NCBI GenBank assembly: GCA_022565595.1
Contig: JAIUML010000031.1
Span: 1-46,489 of the forward strand
DNA: 46,489 bases
Source: Saccharospirillum sp.
GTDB lineage: Bacteria; Pseudomonadota; Gammaproteobacteria; Pseudomonadales; Natronospirillaceae
Direction: 5' to 3'
The translations under genes and the position numbers were made by a program. Under the pieces are notes generated by a model. It was not told the DNA's origin and made no database searches. It saw only the letters and a list, made by a program, of their open reading frames with translations. This document shows positions 36,044 to 45,026 of the stretch, in pieces (positions within the stretch are counted from its first letter, which is position 1; each line of letters opens with the position of its first letter).

Positions 36044-36573
36044 TGACTGCAGGAAAATATTGGTCGGTTGTGGTGCTGTTCTGGCTGGCCGTCGGCAGTG
36101 CCAAAGCCGATACCTGGGAAACGGCGGGCTCTGTGTTGGCGCTGGCACTGCCGCTGACCGCTTTGACGGCCACCTACACCCTTGATGACCCTGAAGGTCG
36201 CGAAAGACTGCTGGTCTCCTATGCGCTGACGATTGGCGCAGCCTACACCCTGAAAAGTGCAGCAGACGTTGAGCGTCCGGACGGTTCTGATCGCCTCAGT
36301 ACCCCCAGCGCTCATACCGCTTCTGCATTTTCAGGTGCCAGTTTTTTGCAACGCCGCTATGGCTGGGATGTCGGTTTACCAGCCTACCTGGGCGCCAGCT
36401 ATGTTGGCTGGAGTCGTGTCAGTGCTGAGCGCAATCATGTGAGGGATGTTTTAACAGGTGCTTTGTTGGGCTGGGGTATCAATGCCTGGCTGGTGCCTGA
36501 GCCGCATCAACCTGCATTGGCACTATGGCCAACAGAAGGTGGTGCTGTACTGGCGTTTGAGTGGCGATTTTGA
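36043..36573 (+). CDS. PAP2-family phosphatase, exported
   Basis: A 176-residue protein with an N-terminal signal peptide or membrane anchor (about 1-24, cut near AKA-D) and a PAP2 domain. The three phosphatase motifs are KSAADVERP (KX6RP), PSAH (usually PSGH) and SRVSAERNHVRD (SRX5HX3D), so catalysis is probable. Lipid phosphate or phospholipid head groups are the usual substrates; the actual one is unknown. The start shares a base with the Smr stop. It converges on the tRNA-Leu gene. Confidence 0.9.
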   Translation: MTAGKYWSVVVLFWLAVGSAKADTWETAGSVLALALPLTALTATYTLDDPEGRERLLVSYALTIGAAYTLKSAADVERPDGSDRLSTPSAHTASAFSGASFLQRRYGWDVGLPAYLGASYVGWSRVSAERNHVRDVLTGALLGWGINAWLVPEPHQPALALWPTEGGAVLAFEWRF

Positions 36574-36635
36574 AGCGGAAACGGACAAGTGTAAAATAAA
36601 CTGGCAAGGAGTCTGACAAGGAAGAGTTTCTGGAA

Positions 36636-36722
36636 TGGTGCCTGGGAGAGGATTTGAACCTCCACGGGGTTGCCCCCACTAGCACCTGAAGCTAGCGTGT
36701 CTACCAATTTCACCACCCAGGC
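36636..36722 (-). tRNA. tRNA-Leu (CAG anticodon)
   Basis: An 87-base tRNA with encoded CCA. The acceptor stem GCCTGGG pairs with CCCAGGC. The anticodon arm is CTAGC-TTCAGGT-GCTAG, so the anticodon is CAG, reading CUG leucine codons. A long variable arm (GGGGGCAACCCC) is the class II mark of leucine. The T arm GAGG-TTCAAAT-CCTC is normal. A strong promoter lies upstream at 36759-36787. Confidence 0.97.
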
Positions 36723-36758
36723 AAACCGGATGCACTCACCGTCGGCAAGCAGGCGCGC

Positions 36759-36787
36759 ATACTAATGAGCGCGCCGCAATCTGTCAA
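36759..36787 (-). promoter_or_regulatory. tRNA-Leu promoter
   Basis: On the minus strand: a perfect TTGACA (36782-36787), 17-bp spacer, TAGTAT (36759-36764) and a GCGCGCC discriminator. The tRNA 5' end is about 37 bp beyond the -10. The GC-rich discriminator fits stringent control of stable RNA. The remaining 85 bp to the hemL stop show no clear feature. Confidence 0.85.
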
Positions 36788-36872
36788 CCTGTTTTCATCC
36801 ACCAATCCAAAAAAAGGGAGTGAAAACAACGGTTTGGCCCGGAAGCGAATCGTTTCCAGGCGCCTCCTAAGC

Positions 36873-38159
36873 CTATTTGGCTTTCGCCATGGCTCGGGCT
36901 GCGGCGTCCAGGGTGGTGTCGATGTCCTGCTCGCTGTGGGCCAGTGACATGAAGCCCGCTTCATAGCTGGATGGTGCAAGGTAAACGCCTTCCTCCAGCA
37001 TCGCATGAAAGAAGCGGTTGAACCGATCGGTATCGCATTGGGTGACCTGGCTGAAACGGCTGATGCGCGGCTCATCAGAAAAGAAGAAACCGAACATGCT
37101 GCCGGCAGAGTTGGTGGTCAAGCCAATACCGGCATCCCGGGCACGAGTTTCCAGGCCTTTGGTTAAGGCCTGAGTGCGTTCCGTCAGTTGCTCGTAGACG
37201 CCGGGCTGATCGATCTGATTCAGTACCGCCAGGCCTGCGGCCATGGCCACCGGGTTGCCTGAAAGGGTGCCGGCCTGATAGACCGGGCCAACCGGGGCCA
37301 GATAATCCATGATGTCGGCACGTCCACCGAAAGCACCCACCGGCATACCGCCGCCGATTACCTTGCCGAGAGTGGTGAGATCCGGGGTGACGCCATAGAG
37401 CGCCTGAGCACCGCCCAGGGCAACGCGAAAGCCGCTCATGACTTCATCGAAAATCAACACAGAGCCATGGTTGCTGCACTCACTGCGCAAGGTTTCCAGA
37501 AAACCAGGCTCCGGCAGAATGCAATTCATGTTGCCGGCTACGGGTTCGACAATAACGCAGGCAATGCGGTCGCCATATTGCTGAAAGCATTCGCGCACCG
37601 CGTCCGGGTTGTTGTATTCCAGAGTCAGGGTGTGTTCGGCCACACTGGCTGGCACACCAGGTGAGGTGGGAACCCCCAGGGTGAGCATGCCAGAGCCGGC
37701 CTTTACCAGAAGGCTGTCGGCATGGCCGTGGTAGTTGCCTTCAAACTTGACCAACAGGTCTCTGCCGGTAAAGCCGCGAGCCAGGCGGATGGCCGACATG
37801 GTCGCCTCGGTGCCGGAATTGACCATGCGTACCTTGTCCATGGAGGGGACCAGTGAGCAGACTTTTTCAGCCATGGTGATTTCAAGCTCGGTGGGCGCAC
37901 CAAAGGTCAGTGCCTGGTCCACCTGGGCGTGAATGGCCTCACGCACCGTCTCATCTCCGTGGCCAAGAATTTGTGGCCCCCAGGACAGCACGTAATCGAT
38001 GTAGGCTTTGTCATCAATGTCGTAAAGGCGAGAACCCATGGCTCGTTTGAAGAAAACCGGTGTGCCACCCACACCTTTGAAAGCACGTACGGGGGAGTTG
38101 ACGCCACCGGGGATGGTTTTCTGGGCGCGTTCGAACAGTTCATTGAAATGAGCTTGCAT
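36873..38159 (-). CDS. hemL: Glutamate-1-semialdehyde 2,1-aminomutase
   Basis: A 428-residue PLP enzyme making 5-aminolevulinate from glutamate-1-semialdehyde in the C5 haem pathway (E. coli HemL has 426). Seen are the opening [18 protein letters not shown], the [15 protein letters not shown] aspartate motif, the PLP lysine in [13 protein letters not shown] and the GNPVAM segment. It is divergent from the MalT-like gene and precedes the tRNA on the minus strand. No operon partner. Confidence 0.98.
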   Translation of the reverse strand: MQAHFNELFERAQKTIPGGVNSPVRAFKGVGGTPVFFKRAMGSRLYDIDDKAYIDYVLSWGPQILGHGDETVREAIHAQVDQALTFGAPTELEITMAEKVCSLVPSMDKVRMVNSGTEATMSAIRLARGFTGRDLLVKFEGNYHGHADSLLVKAGSGMLTLGVPTSPGVPASVAEHTLTLEYNNPDAVRECFQQYGDRIACVIVEPVAGNMNCILPEPGFLETLRSECSNHGSVLIFDEVMSGFRVALGGAQALYGVTPDLTTLGKVIGGGMPVGAFGGRADIMDYLAPVGPVYQAGTLSGNPVAMAAGLAVLNQIDQPGVYEQLTERTQALTKGLETRARDAGIGLTTNSAGSMFGFFFSDEPRISRFSQVTQCDTDRFNRFFHAMLEEGVYLAPSSYEAGFMSLAHSEQDIDTTLDAAARAMAKAK

Positions 38160-38236
38160 CAGGCTGACCTATGTTCATCATTTGGCCGCTATTGTGTTGA
38201 ATCGCGGCCTCACTGGCAACAAAGCAAGCGTCTCAT

Positions 38237-38266
38237 TTGATAGCATGGTCAAAGGCTGGGTATCAT
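38237..38266 (+). promoter_or_regulatory. Promoter of MalT-like gene
   Basis: TTGATA (38237-38242), 18-bp spacer, TATCAT (38261-38266), giving a predicted transcript start near 38273. Both hexamers are fair matches to sigma-70. It lies 46 bp before the ATG at 38313. Confidence 0.5.
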
Positions 38267-38312
38267 TAGTCCGTTACACTAGCCCCCAATGCTGATGCAG
38301 GATGTTCACCCC

Positions 38313-41021
38313 ATGACCGAGTCGGTCCCGCAGCACTATCTGGTACCGTCAAAACTGTCGGTACCCTACTTGCCACCTAACGCCATTCGCCGACCACGGG
38401 TCGAACACGCCTTTGTTCAGGCCTGTCAGTTACCGGTGGTAGTGTTATGCGCTCCGGCTGGTTTTGGTAAGACCACTGCTGCCTTGCACGGCTTCGACGC
38501 GTTCAAGGGTGAGCACAGTGAGGCCCGTCTTGCCTGGTTGTCATTGGACCCGGAAGACAGCGACCCCTACACCTTTGCTGCCTATTTCATTTCGGCCATA
38601 GCCAAACAGGTCCAGCTCAGCGAACAGCTCTGCCACTCCGGCATACATGACCGCAACACGCAGTTAAAATCGCTTTTTGGACAGTTGCTGTTTGAGCTGG
38701 ATCGAATCAGTGAGCGTCTGGTGCTGGTACTCGACGATTACCATGTCGTGGATAATGAACAGGTTCATGCTTCTCTGGCTTATCTCGCCAAGCATTTGCC
38801 GCCTCATGTGACCCTGGTGTTGACCACAAGGTCTGACCCGCCGGCAAGCATCATGTCGCTGCGCCTTCAGGGTCTGGTGGCCGATATGCAAACCGATCTG
38901 CTCAGCTTTAACCTGTCTGAAGCGCAATCCTTTTTTCAGCGATTGGGCGGCTATCAGCTCGAAGAGCAGGACATCGAGCAGTTGCTGGAGCACGTCGAGG
39001 GCTGGGCCGTCGGGTTGCAGTTGATTGTGCTTGGGCTCAAGTCTAAGCCCTCCTTCGATGAACTCAAGGCGCGGCTCGACAACAAGAACCTGAACGCCAT
39101 TGATTATTTCGATTCCGAGGTGTTCGACTCCTTGCCGTTGGATGTGCAGCATTTCCTGCTCAATACCAGCATCGTCAAGCGCTTCAATGCCGACATTGCC
39201 GACGCCCTGACTGAAGACATCAATGTGCATGAGGTACTGGAATACCTGCAGCGGCAGCATCTCTTTATTGTCCAGTTTGATGAGCCTCAGCAATGGTTTC
39301 GATACCACCACCTGCTGCGCGAGTTCCTGCAACACAAGCTGCTGTCCATGACCGGAGGTGACGTCGCCAACCTGCATTACCGTGCCAGTCAGGCCTATCT
39401 CAAGCTGGGCTATATTGTCGGTGCCGTTGATCATGCCATCAAATCCCACGATCAGGAGCAGATCGTCAAGATCCTGAAGGTCTATGGCGACGATCTCAAT
39501 CACAAGGCGCATTACGACCTGGTAGAGCGCTGCCTTGATGAACTGAGCATGGAGCAGATTGTCAAGGTCCCTGAACTGGTGTTGGTCTATTGTTGGGTGG
39601 AAGCCATATTCCGCAAACCCAGCCAGGTCGACGTGTGTCTGGAGCGGGCTCAGGGGCTTTTTGATGGGCTGGACGACCAGGCGGCTCGGCTGCTGGAGGC
39701 CGAGTTCGAGACGGTTCGCTCACAGGCTTATTACTCGCGCCGCCTGCTGGATCAAGCCGAGCGCGCATCGACTCACGCCCTGGACCTCTTTCCGCCCAAC
39801 CACACCCGACGCCAGAGTGCCCTGCTGATTCTGGCCAATGTCAAATTTGACCAGGGCGACCTCGACGAAGCTCTGGAAATCTATGAGCAAAGTGAATTGC
39901 TCAGCCGCCAGGAGTCCAATCACGATGCGGTGCTGTGGAGCCTGAACCAGCAGGCCCATATCTGGAAGCAGCGCTGTGATTTTGATCGAGCGCTGACGCT
40001 GGCAAAAGAAGTCCAGGAATACGGTCGTTTGCATGCGGTGAATACGGGTTTCAATGCCTGCTTCTCCTTGTTTATTCAGGCTGAACTGGCGCTGGAGTCC
40101 TATCATTTGCGAGAAGCACGGTTGCTGATCAACGAAGCCGGCATTGTCTGCCAGAACTGGGATGATGTCTGGTCTCAGCACCTCTTCGGCTGGCTGCTCA
40201 AGATCGAGTTACTCAAGGGCAAGCCAGGCACAGCCAGAGAGTTGTCGAACCAGCATGAGGCCATACTGATCAGAGACGATGTCGCCGAGCAATTGATGCC
40301 GTACTCCATGGAAGTGCAATTGCTGTACTGGTGGCAAACGGAAGAGCGAAAGGTCATCGATACCTGGCTCAAGGCCACACCGGACCAGACCGAGTGCCAC
40401 AGCATTCGAGATTTCACCGTCTTTCGTGCGCGTCTCTATGGTCTGATGGCGCTGGAGCAATACGACCAGGTGGCGAAACGGCTCGCGCCGGTGGTCGCAA
40501 GCCTGGAACAGATGCCAGAAGGCCTGTTCCGATTAGAGCGCATTCGTGTGCGATTGTTGGAGGTGACACTGGAGCAGTTGAGGGGCAACGAGGCTCGAGC
40601 GAGGGCACTGCTGCTCGACGTCTTGCCCCAGTTGCAAGCCTGGCAGGTCGTAGCCACGGTGCTCTACCTGCGACAGTGGGTGATGCCGGTCTTTGAATCT
40701 CTGGACTTGCAGTCGTTGCCGGAACCGCAAAGCCGCTACGTAGAGCAGTTATTGACCCTCTATCGTCAACGCAATACCACCACCAGGAGAGGGGAGAACG
40801 AAGTCCCGGATGGCCTCATGGCGCTGGGCATTTCACGCAAGGAGTGGCGTGTGCTGCGTTACATTATGGAGGGCAAGAGCAATGACGACATTGCCCAGAC
40901 AATGTTCATAGCAGTCAGTACTGTCAAAACGCACATCAATAACCTCTACAAAAAGCTCGCCGTCGGTAATAGGCGCGAAGCCATCGACAAGGGGCGCGAA
41001 TTGACGCTGGTGTCTGAATGA
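38313..41021 (+). CDS. MalT-like LuxR-family ATP-dependent transcription activator
   Basis: A 902-residue large ATP-dependent (STAND-type) activator; E. coli MalT has 901, which supports this start over ATGs at 38289 and 38295. Walker A is APAGFGKTT at about 49-57, followed by a nucleotide-binding region, a long helical TPR-like sensor (about 400-780) and a C-terminal LuxR HTH (EWRVLRYIMEGKSNDDIA...VSTVKTHINNLYKKL). No maltose, alkane or other obvious target genes adjoin; it is an orphan between hemL and hemJ. Inducer and targets are unknown. AGGA stands 10 bases before the ATG. A strong intrinsic terminator lies 160 bp downstream. Confidence 0.9.
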   Translation: MTESVPQHYLVPSKLSVPYLPPNAIRRPRVEHAFVQACQLPVVVLCAPAGFGKTTAALHGFDAFKGEHSEARLAWLSLDPEDSDPYTFAAYFISAIAKQVQLSEQLCHSGIHDRNTQLKSLFGQLLFELDRISERLVLVLDDYHVVDNEQVHASLAYLAKHLPPHVTLVLTTRSDPPASIMSLRLQGLVADMQTDLLSFNLSEAQSFFQRLGGYQLEEQDIEQLLEHVEGWAVGLQLIVLGLKSKPSFDELKARLDNKNLNAIDYFDSEVFDSLPLDVQHFLLNTSIVKRFNADIADALTEDINVHEVLEYLQRQHLFIVQFDEPQQWFRYHHLLREFLQHKLLSMTGGDVANLHYRASQAYLKLGYIVGAVDHAIKSHDQEQIVKILKVYGDDLNHKAHYDLVERCLDELSMEQIVKVPELVLVYCWVEAIFRKPSQVDVCLERAQGLFDGLDDQAARLLEAEFETVRSQAYYSRRLLDQAERASTHALDLFPPNHTRRQSALLILANVKFDQGDLDEALEIYEQSELLSRQESNHDAVLWSLNQQAHIWKQRCDFDRALTLAKEVQEYGRLHAVNTGFNACFSLFIQAELALESYHLREARLLINEAGIVCQNWDDVWSQHLFGWLLKIELLKGKPGTARELSNQHEAILIRDDVAEQLMPYSMEVQLLYWWQTEERKVIDTWLKATPDQTECHSIRDFTVFRARLYGLMALEQYDQVAKRLAPVVASLEQMPEGLFRLERIRVRLLEVTLEQLRGNEARARALLLDVLPQLQAWQVVATVLYLRQWVMPVFESLDLQSLPEPQSRYVEQLLTLYRQRNTTTRRGENEVPDGLMALGISRKEWRVLRYIMEGKSNDDIAQTMFIAVSTVKTHINNLYKKLAVGNRREAIDKGRELTLVSE

Positions 41022-41181
41022 CCTGAGGAAGGGGTGAATTGGCCTTAGCTAGTGGCCTTGAAGACTCCATCCCGGATAAATTCAACCCATAGGGGGCTGG
41101 CCTCATGGCCCGGAAATGAATAGACTCTAATGATCCTCGGATCCAACTGTCTGGGGATTGTCTAGTTGATAGGTAGTCATT

Positions 41182-41215
41182 GGCTAACTGCCCGCGGGCA
41201 GTTAGCCCTTTTTTT
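41182..41215 (+). terminator. Intrinsic terminator after MalT-like gene
   Basis: A perfect 13-bp self-complementary stem (41182-41194 with 41195-41207; the central residues must open as a loop) followed by T7 at 41209-41215 on the plus strand. It lies about 160 bp after the stop, leaving a long 3' region (41022-41181) with no ORF, which could hold a small RNA. Confidence 0.85.
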
Positions 41216-41244
41216 GCCCTCAGGTCAGGGTTCTACCAACCCGC

Positions 41245-41676
41245 TCAGAACGGCTTGAAGACTACCAGCAGCACACTGCCCACCAGCACGATCAACGGCG
41301 CTTCATTGAACCAGCGATACCAGATGTGAGAATGCGGGTTCTGATCGGCCTTGAACTGCTGCAGCAGCCTGCCACACCAGAAGTGATAGACCACCAGGGC
41401 CGCAACCAGCGCCAGCTTCAAATGCATCCAGCCCATGCTCAGCCAGACCTGGCCCAATGGCGTCATCAACATGGCGATACCCAGCCCCACTGTTACCACC
41501 ATGCTGGGCGTCATGATACCTCGGTATAGCTTGCGCTCCATCACCTTGAAACGCTCCTTGCTGACACTGTCTTCGGCCTGAGCATGGTAAACGAACAGCC
41601 TCGGCAGGTAGAACAAGGCCGCAAACCAGGCGACAACAGCGATGATGTGGAACGCCTTGAGCCACAAATAGAGCAT
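41245..41676 (-). CDS. hemJ: Protoporphyrinogen IX oxidase HemJ
   Basis: A 143-residue four-helix inner-membrane enzyme that oxidises protoporphyrinogen IX, replacing HemG/HemY in many bacteria. The N-terminal YLWLKAFHIIAVVAWFAALFYLPRLFVYH is near-diagnostic, with its conserved His. The central MTPLGQVWLSMGWMHLKL and C-terminal RWFNEAPLIVL segments also fit. It converges with the MalT-like gene and is divergent from the next gene. It complements hemH and hemL elsewhere in the window. Confidence 0.96.
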   Translation of the reverse strand: MLYLWLKAFHIIAVVAWFAALFYLPRLFVYHAQAEDSVSKERFKVMERKLYRGIMTPSMVVTVGLGIAMLMTPLGQVWLSMGWMHLKLALVAALVVYHFWCGRLLQQFKADQNPHSHIWYRWFNEAPLIVLVGSVLLVVFKPF

Positions 41677-41877
41677 GATTGAACAACCCCTTCATTGAAC
41701 GGTATAGAGAACTGTAGTGAGCGGATCACCAGCTTCAAGTTAGCTTTCGGTGGTGTAACGGCAAACCCGCAGTATCATTGAGATCAAGGCATTTTATCTG
41801 GTCTAACACTGTATTGTCTGCATTGATCTGAAGCTCAAGAACTCAAGCCGAGGGTTTTGCAGGCGACAGGATCAAGG

Positions 41878-41907
41878 TTGCTACCGGCTTGATCGCCGCC
41901 GTATGAT
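41878..41907 (+). promoter_or_regulatory. Promoter with inverted repeat before the bactofilin operon
   Basis: TTGCTA (41878-41883), 18-bp spacer, TATGAT (41902-41907), 50 bp before the first gene's ATG. The inverted repeat GATCAAG (41870-41876)/CTTGATC (41888-41894) overlaps the -35 and could be an operator. The 281-bp divergent gap has no other clear feature. Confidence 0.45.
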
Positions 41908-41957
41908 AGCCCCCTTGGTGATTTACGCAGTCTGGCGATCAACTCTGGAGTACGCCG

Positions 41958-42716
41958 ATGGCGAAAGTAAAGGTTAAACCCGTTGGCCGCATGACGGTCG
42001 TGCCCTATCGGCCCTGGCGACGCGCTCTGGTCCGAGTGTTCGGAACTGTGATCGTCATCGCAGCCATTGCTGGCGCCTACCTGTATGGTCTCGAAAAGGG
42101 GTTAGGGAGCCACGATGTGCTGATGGCCGAACGAAACGAACTCAGAGATGCCCTGGTTCAGGCGCGTCAGCTGCAGGATGCGTTGCGTCTAAGAGTCACC
42201 TTTCTGGAGCGTGGTTCTGAGGTAGATCGGCAGGCCAACGAAGACGTCCGCCAGGTGAACCGCGAGTTGTCCAGCCGAATTGCGCGGCTTGAAGAGGAGG
42301 TGGCGCTCTATCAGGGCATCATGTCGCCTGCACTGGATGGTGAGCGCTTGCGAATCCAGGAGCTTAGCCTGACACCGACCAGTGCGGATCGGCGTTATCG
42401 CTATCATCTGATGTTGACCCAGGTCGGTAACAACAGCGACTACTTGCAAGGCTTTGTTGGGTTAAACCTTGTGGGTACTCAAAATGGTGAGCGGGTTGCC
42501 ATCGCTTTGAAAGACATTTCCGAGGAAATCGATGAAGTTGATATCAAGTTCCGTTATCGTTACTTCCAGGATTTCCGCGGAGATCTGGTATTACCCGAAG
42601 ATTTTACGCCAGACCAGGTACAGGTAGTGGCACAATCGGTTGGCAACCGTTCGGCCAGGGTGGAGATGGCCTATAATTGGTCGGACTTGGAGAACGGTAA
42701 CTATGTGGGGCAGTAA
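41958..42716 (+). CDS. DUF6776-like membrane protein with coiled coil
   Basis: A 252-residue protein with a basic N-terminus, one membrane helix at about 28-48, a coiled coil at about 55-118 (ERNELRDALVQARQLQDALR, then REL-RIARLEEEVALYQG) and a periplasmic globular end. This layout, and its place just before a bactofilin and erpA, match the DUF6776-type protein in the Pseudomonas locus. Function is unknown; a link to the bactofilin at the envelope is inferred from coupling. GGAG stands 8 bases before the ATG. Its end overlaps the bactofilin start by 14 bp. Confidence 0.88.
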   Translation: MAKVKVKPVGRMTVVPYRPWRRALVRVFGTVIVIAAIAGAYLYGLEKGLGSHDVLMAERNELRDALVQARQLQDALRLRVTFLERGSEVDRQANEDVRQVNRELSSRIARLEEEVALYQGIMSPALDGERLRIQELSLTPTSADRRYRYHLMLTQVGNNSDYLQGFVGLNLVGTQNGERVAIALKDISEEIDEVDIKFRYRYFQDFRGDLVLPEDFTPDQVQVVAQSVGNRSARVEMAYNWSDLENGNYVGQ

Positions 42717-43167
42717 AAACAACGTGGCAAATGACGTAACACTGATTTCAGTGAAAGCAGAAGTAGATGGCAATATACGGGTGTCCGGTGGCTTGCATGT
42801 GGATGGCCGCATCAAGGGCAACATCCTGGCCGACCCGGACAGCAATGCGGCGGTTCGCATCAGCGATAAAGGCGTTGTGGAAGGCGAAATTCGAGCGCCA
42901 CATATCGTTATCAACGGTGAGGTCAAGGGTAACGTCTACTCCTCTGAGCACATCGAGCTGGCGAAAAAGGCCATGGTCACAGGTGACGTGCACTACGTCA
43001 TGATGGAAATGGTCATGGGTGCGCGAGTCAACGGCAAGCTGCTGCATGTGGCCAAAGAAAAAGGTCGCAAGAAGGCAGACAATCGCGAACCGATGCCGAC
43101 GCTCGCCGAAGCGGAAGCCGAAACAAGCCAGGACAGCACCCTAACTTCGGATTCCGGCAAGGCTTGA
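42703..43167 (+). CDS. Bactofilin (polymer-forming cytoskeletal protein)
   Basis: A 154-residue bactofilin with a right-handed beta-helix core (about 15-105) shown by repeated V-x-G-x-I units (GNIRVSGGLHVDGRIKGNIL, then EGEIRAPHIVINGEVKGNVY) and a charged disordered tail. These proteins polymerise without nucleotide and position envelope-shaping enzymes. The start lies within the last 14 bases of the upstream gene, with GGAG about 9 bases away. A LytM-type peptidase, a frequent bactofilin partner, is encoded nearby but on the opposite strand. Confidence 0.94.
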   Translation: MWGSKNNVANDVTLISVKAEVDGNIRVSGGLHVDGRIKGNILADPDSNAAVRISDKGVVEGEIRAPHIVINGEVKGNVYSSEHIELAKKAMVTGDVHYVMMEMVMGARVNGKLLHVAKEKGRKKADNREPMPTLAEAEAETSQDSTLTSDSGKA

Positions 43168-43252
43168 AATTTGAGGCTTTGACCTGACTATTGTCACCGA
43201 GCGAGAGGTTAAGCCCTCTCGTTGAATTTCCCTTTGCTGAGTAAATTCCATT

Positions 43253-43585
43253 ATGTCTGAAGCGTTAATCGTCAGCACAGCCGCCGCAGAAAAAGTGCGC
43301 CAGTTGATCGAAGAAGAAGGCAATGAACGCCTGATGCTGAGAGTCTTTGTCACCGGTGGTGGTTGTGCCGGCTTCCAGTACGGCTTTACCTTCGATGACG
43401 AAGTCGCCGACGACGATACCCTGGTCGAACAAAGGGGCGCCCGCTTTCTGGTGGATTCTCTCAGCGTGCAATACCTGCAGGGCTCAACGGTGAGCTATTC
43501 AGAAGGCCTCGACGGCAGTCGTTTCACCATCGAAAACCCTGCCGCTGAAACCACCTGCGGCTGTGGGTCATCCTTTTCCGTATAA
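43253..43585 (+). CDS. erpA: Iron-sulfur cluster insertion protein ErpA
   Basis: A 110-residue A-type Fe-S carrier. The cluster ligands are Cys38 ([12 protein letters not shown]) and the C-terminal Cys102 and Cys104 ([12 protein letters not shown]). It delivers Fe-S clusters to target proteins, including isoprenoid-synthesis enzymes. It follows the bactofilin by 85 bp, in which a 7-bp stem-loop (43202-43221) sits. In Pseudomonas anmK follows erpA, but here the M23 peptidase gene comes next on the other strand. Confidence 0.97.
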   Translation: MSEALIVSTAAAEKVRQLIEEEGNERLMLRVFVTGGGCAGFQYGFTFDDEVADDDTLVEQRGARFLVDSLSVQYLQGSTVSYSEGLDGSRFTIENPAAETTCGCGSSFSV

Positions 43586-43587
43586 CG

Positions 43588-43604
43588 GCCCGGCCTCCTC
43601 GGGC
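43588..43604. terminator. Short hairpin between erpA and mepM-like gene
   Basis: GCCCG (43588-43592) pairs with CGGGC (43600-43604) around a 7-base loop in the 27-bp convergent gap. It could serve as a shared terminator for both genes, but no T-run is present. Confidence 0.35.
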
Positions 43605-43612
43605 GCAAAGCC

Positions 43613-44896
43613 TTACTCCATGGCGACGGTTGTCGCTTCAAAGACCTCAAGCTGGCCGATCATATTGGTGGCATAGTCGGTGAACTGTGGCAGCTGATCC
43701 CTAGGCAGTGGGTCCGCTGTCGGCAAGGGCACCGTTTCCGGGTTCTGGTGCACGCCATTGACGAGGAACTCGTAGTGGAGGTGTGGCCCAGTCGCCAGCC
43801 CGGTTGCGCCCACGTAGCCAATGATTTGCCCCTGACGAACGTTTGTACCATTGCGAACGCCATTGGCGAAGCGGCTCATGTGCGCGTAGAGGGTTCGCAT
43901 ATTGCCACCGTGCTGCAAAATCACCGTATTGCCATAACCACCATTCGGCCCGGCCAGCACCACGCGACCATCGCCGGTTGCGCGAATGGGGGTGCCGGTG
44001 GGTGCGGCATAGTCGGTGCCACGATGAGCGCGAATGGTATTCAGCACCGGGTGGCGCCGATTGGGGTTAAAACGCGAGGATATCCGGAACACATCCAGCG
44101 GGTTGCGCAAAAAGGCCTTGCGCATGCTGTCACCGTTGGGTGAGTAGTAATCGGTTTTGCCGCTGGCATCGGTATAGCGCAAGGCAGTCAGGTCGCGGCC
44201 ACGATTGACAAAGCGTGCCACCAGAATAGGGCCATCGTCCAGCTTCTCACCGTCCAGGTAGCGCTCTTCGTAGATCAGTGAGAAACGATCCCCCGAGCGT
44301 ATTTCCAGTGCAAAGTCGATATCCCAGCCAAAGAGGGTCGCCAACTGCATGATCATGTTATCGCTCAAACCAGCCTCTTTGCCTGCCATATAGAGCGAAG
44401 AATCGATGGTGGCTTCGGCGTAACGGGTGTAGACATCAGGTTCAAGGTCAATACGATCAATACCGAACTGATTGTCTTCTATCAGAATACGATGTTTGAC
44501 CAAGGTGGATTCGCTGAAGGTAATCTCGGTAAGGCGATCTTCTTCGTTGAAGGTGAACTCGAAGGATTGCCCGGGATAAATCCGCTCCAGAGGTTTGCTG
44601 ATGGCATCGTCAGCCAGCATTCTATAAAGAACACTGACGCCCGCACCAGAACGCTCAAACAGAGACGACAGCGTATCGCCCGAGCGCACTTCTTCAGAAA
44701 CCTGCTTCAACGGAACGACTTCCGGTTCCGACGGCTCGGCTGCAGGAATAATGATGGGAACGGGTATCTCAACGACAACGGATTGACTGTGCGCAGGCCA
44801 GAGACCAGCGACCAATAAGACAGCTGACAAGCAAGCGACGCCTATGGCATGCCAACGAGGAAAGCTGGAAACGTGTTTGATCAAAGTTTTGGTCAT
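43613..44896 (-). CDS. mepM: M23 murein DD-endopeptidase, MepM-like
   Basis: A 427-residue exported or membrane-anchored peptidoglycan hydrolase. An N-terminal hydrophobic segment (about 15-35) precedes an OapA/LysM-like region (GDTLSSLFERSG), an intermediate domain, and the zinc peptidase M23 domain with HRGTD and HLHYEF metal-binding motifs (about 280-390). It cuts cross-links in peptidoglycan. Its place beside tyrS, erpA and the bactofilin suits a cell-shape role. It is divergent from tyrS with a 130-bp A+T-rich gap. MepM is the closest named relative; the exact orthology is inferred. Confidence 0.9.
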   Translation of the reverse strand: MTKTLIKHVSSFPRWHAIGVACLSAVLLVAGLWPAHSQSVVVEIPVPIIIPAAEPSEPEVVPLKQVSEEVRSGDTLSSLFERSGAGVSVLYRMLADDAISKPLERIYPGQSFEFTFNEEDRLTEITFSESTLVKHRILIEDNQFGIDRIDLEPDVYTRYAEATIDSSLYMAGKEAGLSDNMIMQLATLFGWDIDFALEIRSGDRFSLIYEERYLDGEKLDDGPILVARFVNRGRDLTALRYTDASGKTDYYSPNGDSMRKAFLRNPLDVFRISSRFNPNRRHPVLNTIRAHRGTDYAAPTGTPIRATGDGRVVLAGPNGGYGNTVILQHGGNMRTLYAHMSRFANGVRNGTNVRQGQIIGYVGATGLATGPHLHYEFLVNGVHQNPETVPLPTADPLPRDQLPQFTDYATNMIGQLEVFEATTVAME

Positions 44897-44979
44897 GATA
44901 AAACAGCCGGTTGGCGTACGAAGTTAAGGTAATATATTAACAGTGATACATCAATGTGCTAACTGATATCACATACTGA

Positions 44980-44985
44980 TATAAT
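44980..44985 (+). promoter_or_regulatory. Possible tyrS promoter -10
   Basis: TATAAT at 44980-44985, 41 bp before the tyrS ATG. It sits in a direct repeat CTGATAT (44963-44969 and 44976-44982) and is flanked by an inverted repeat GTGATA (44943-44948)/TATCAC (44967-44972). No good -35 is at the right distance. The region is also upstream of mepM. Confidence 0.45.
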
Positions 44986-45026
44986 CATTCGAGTCTTTAT
45001 ATGTAATTTATTTTTGAGGAGCCTCC

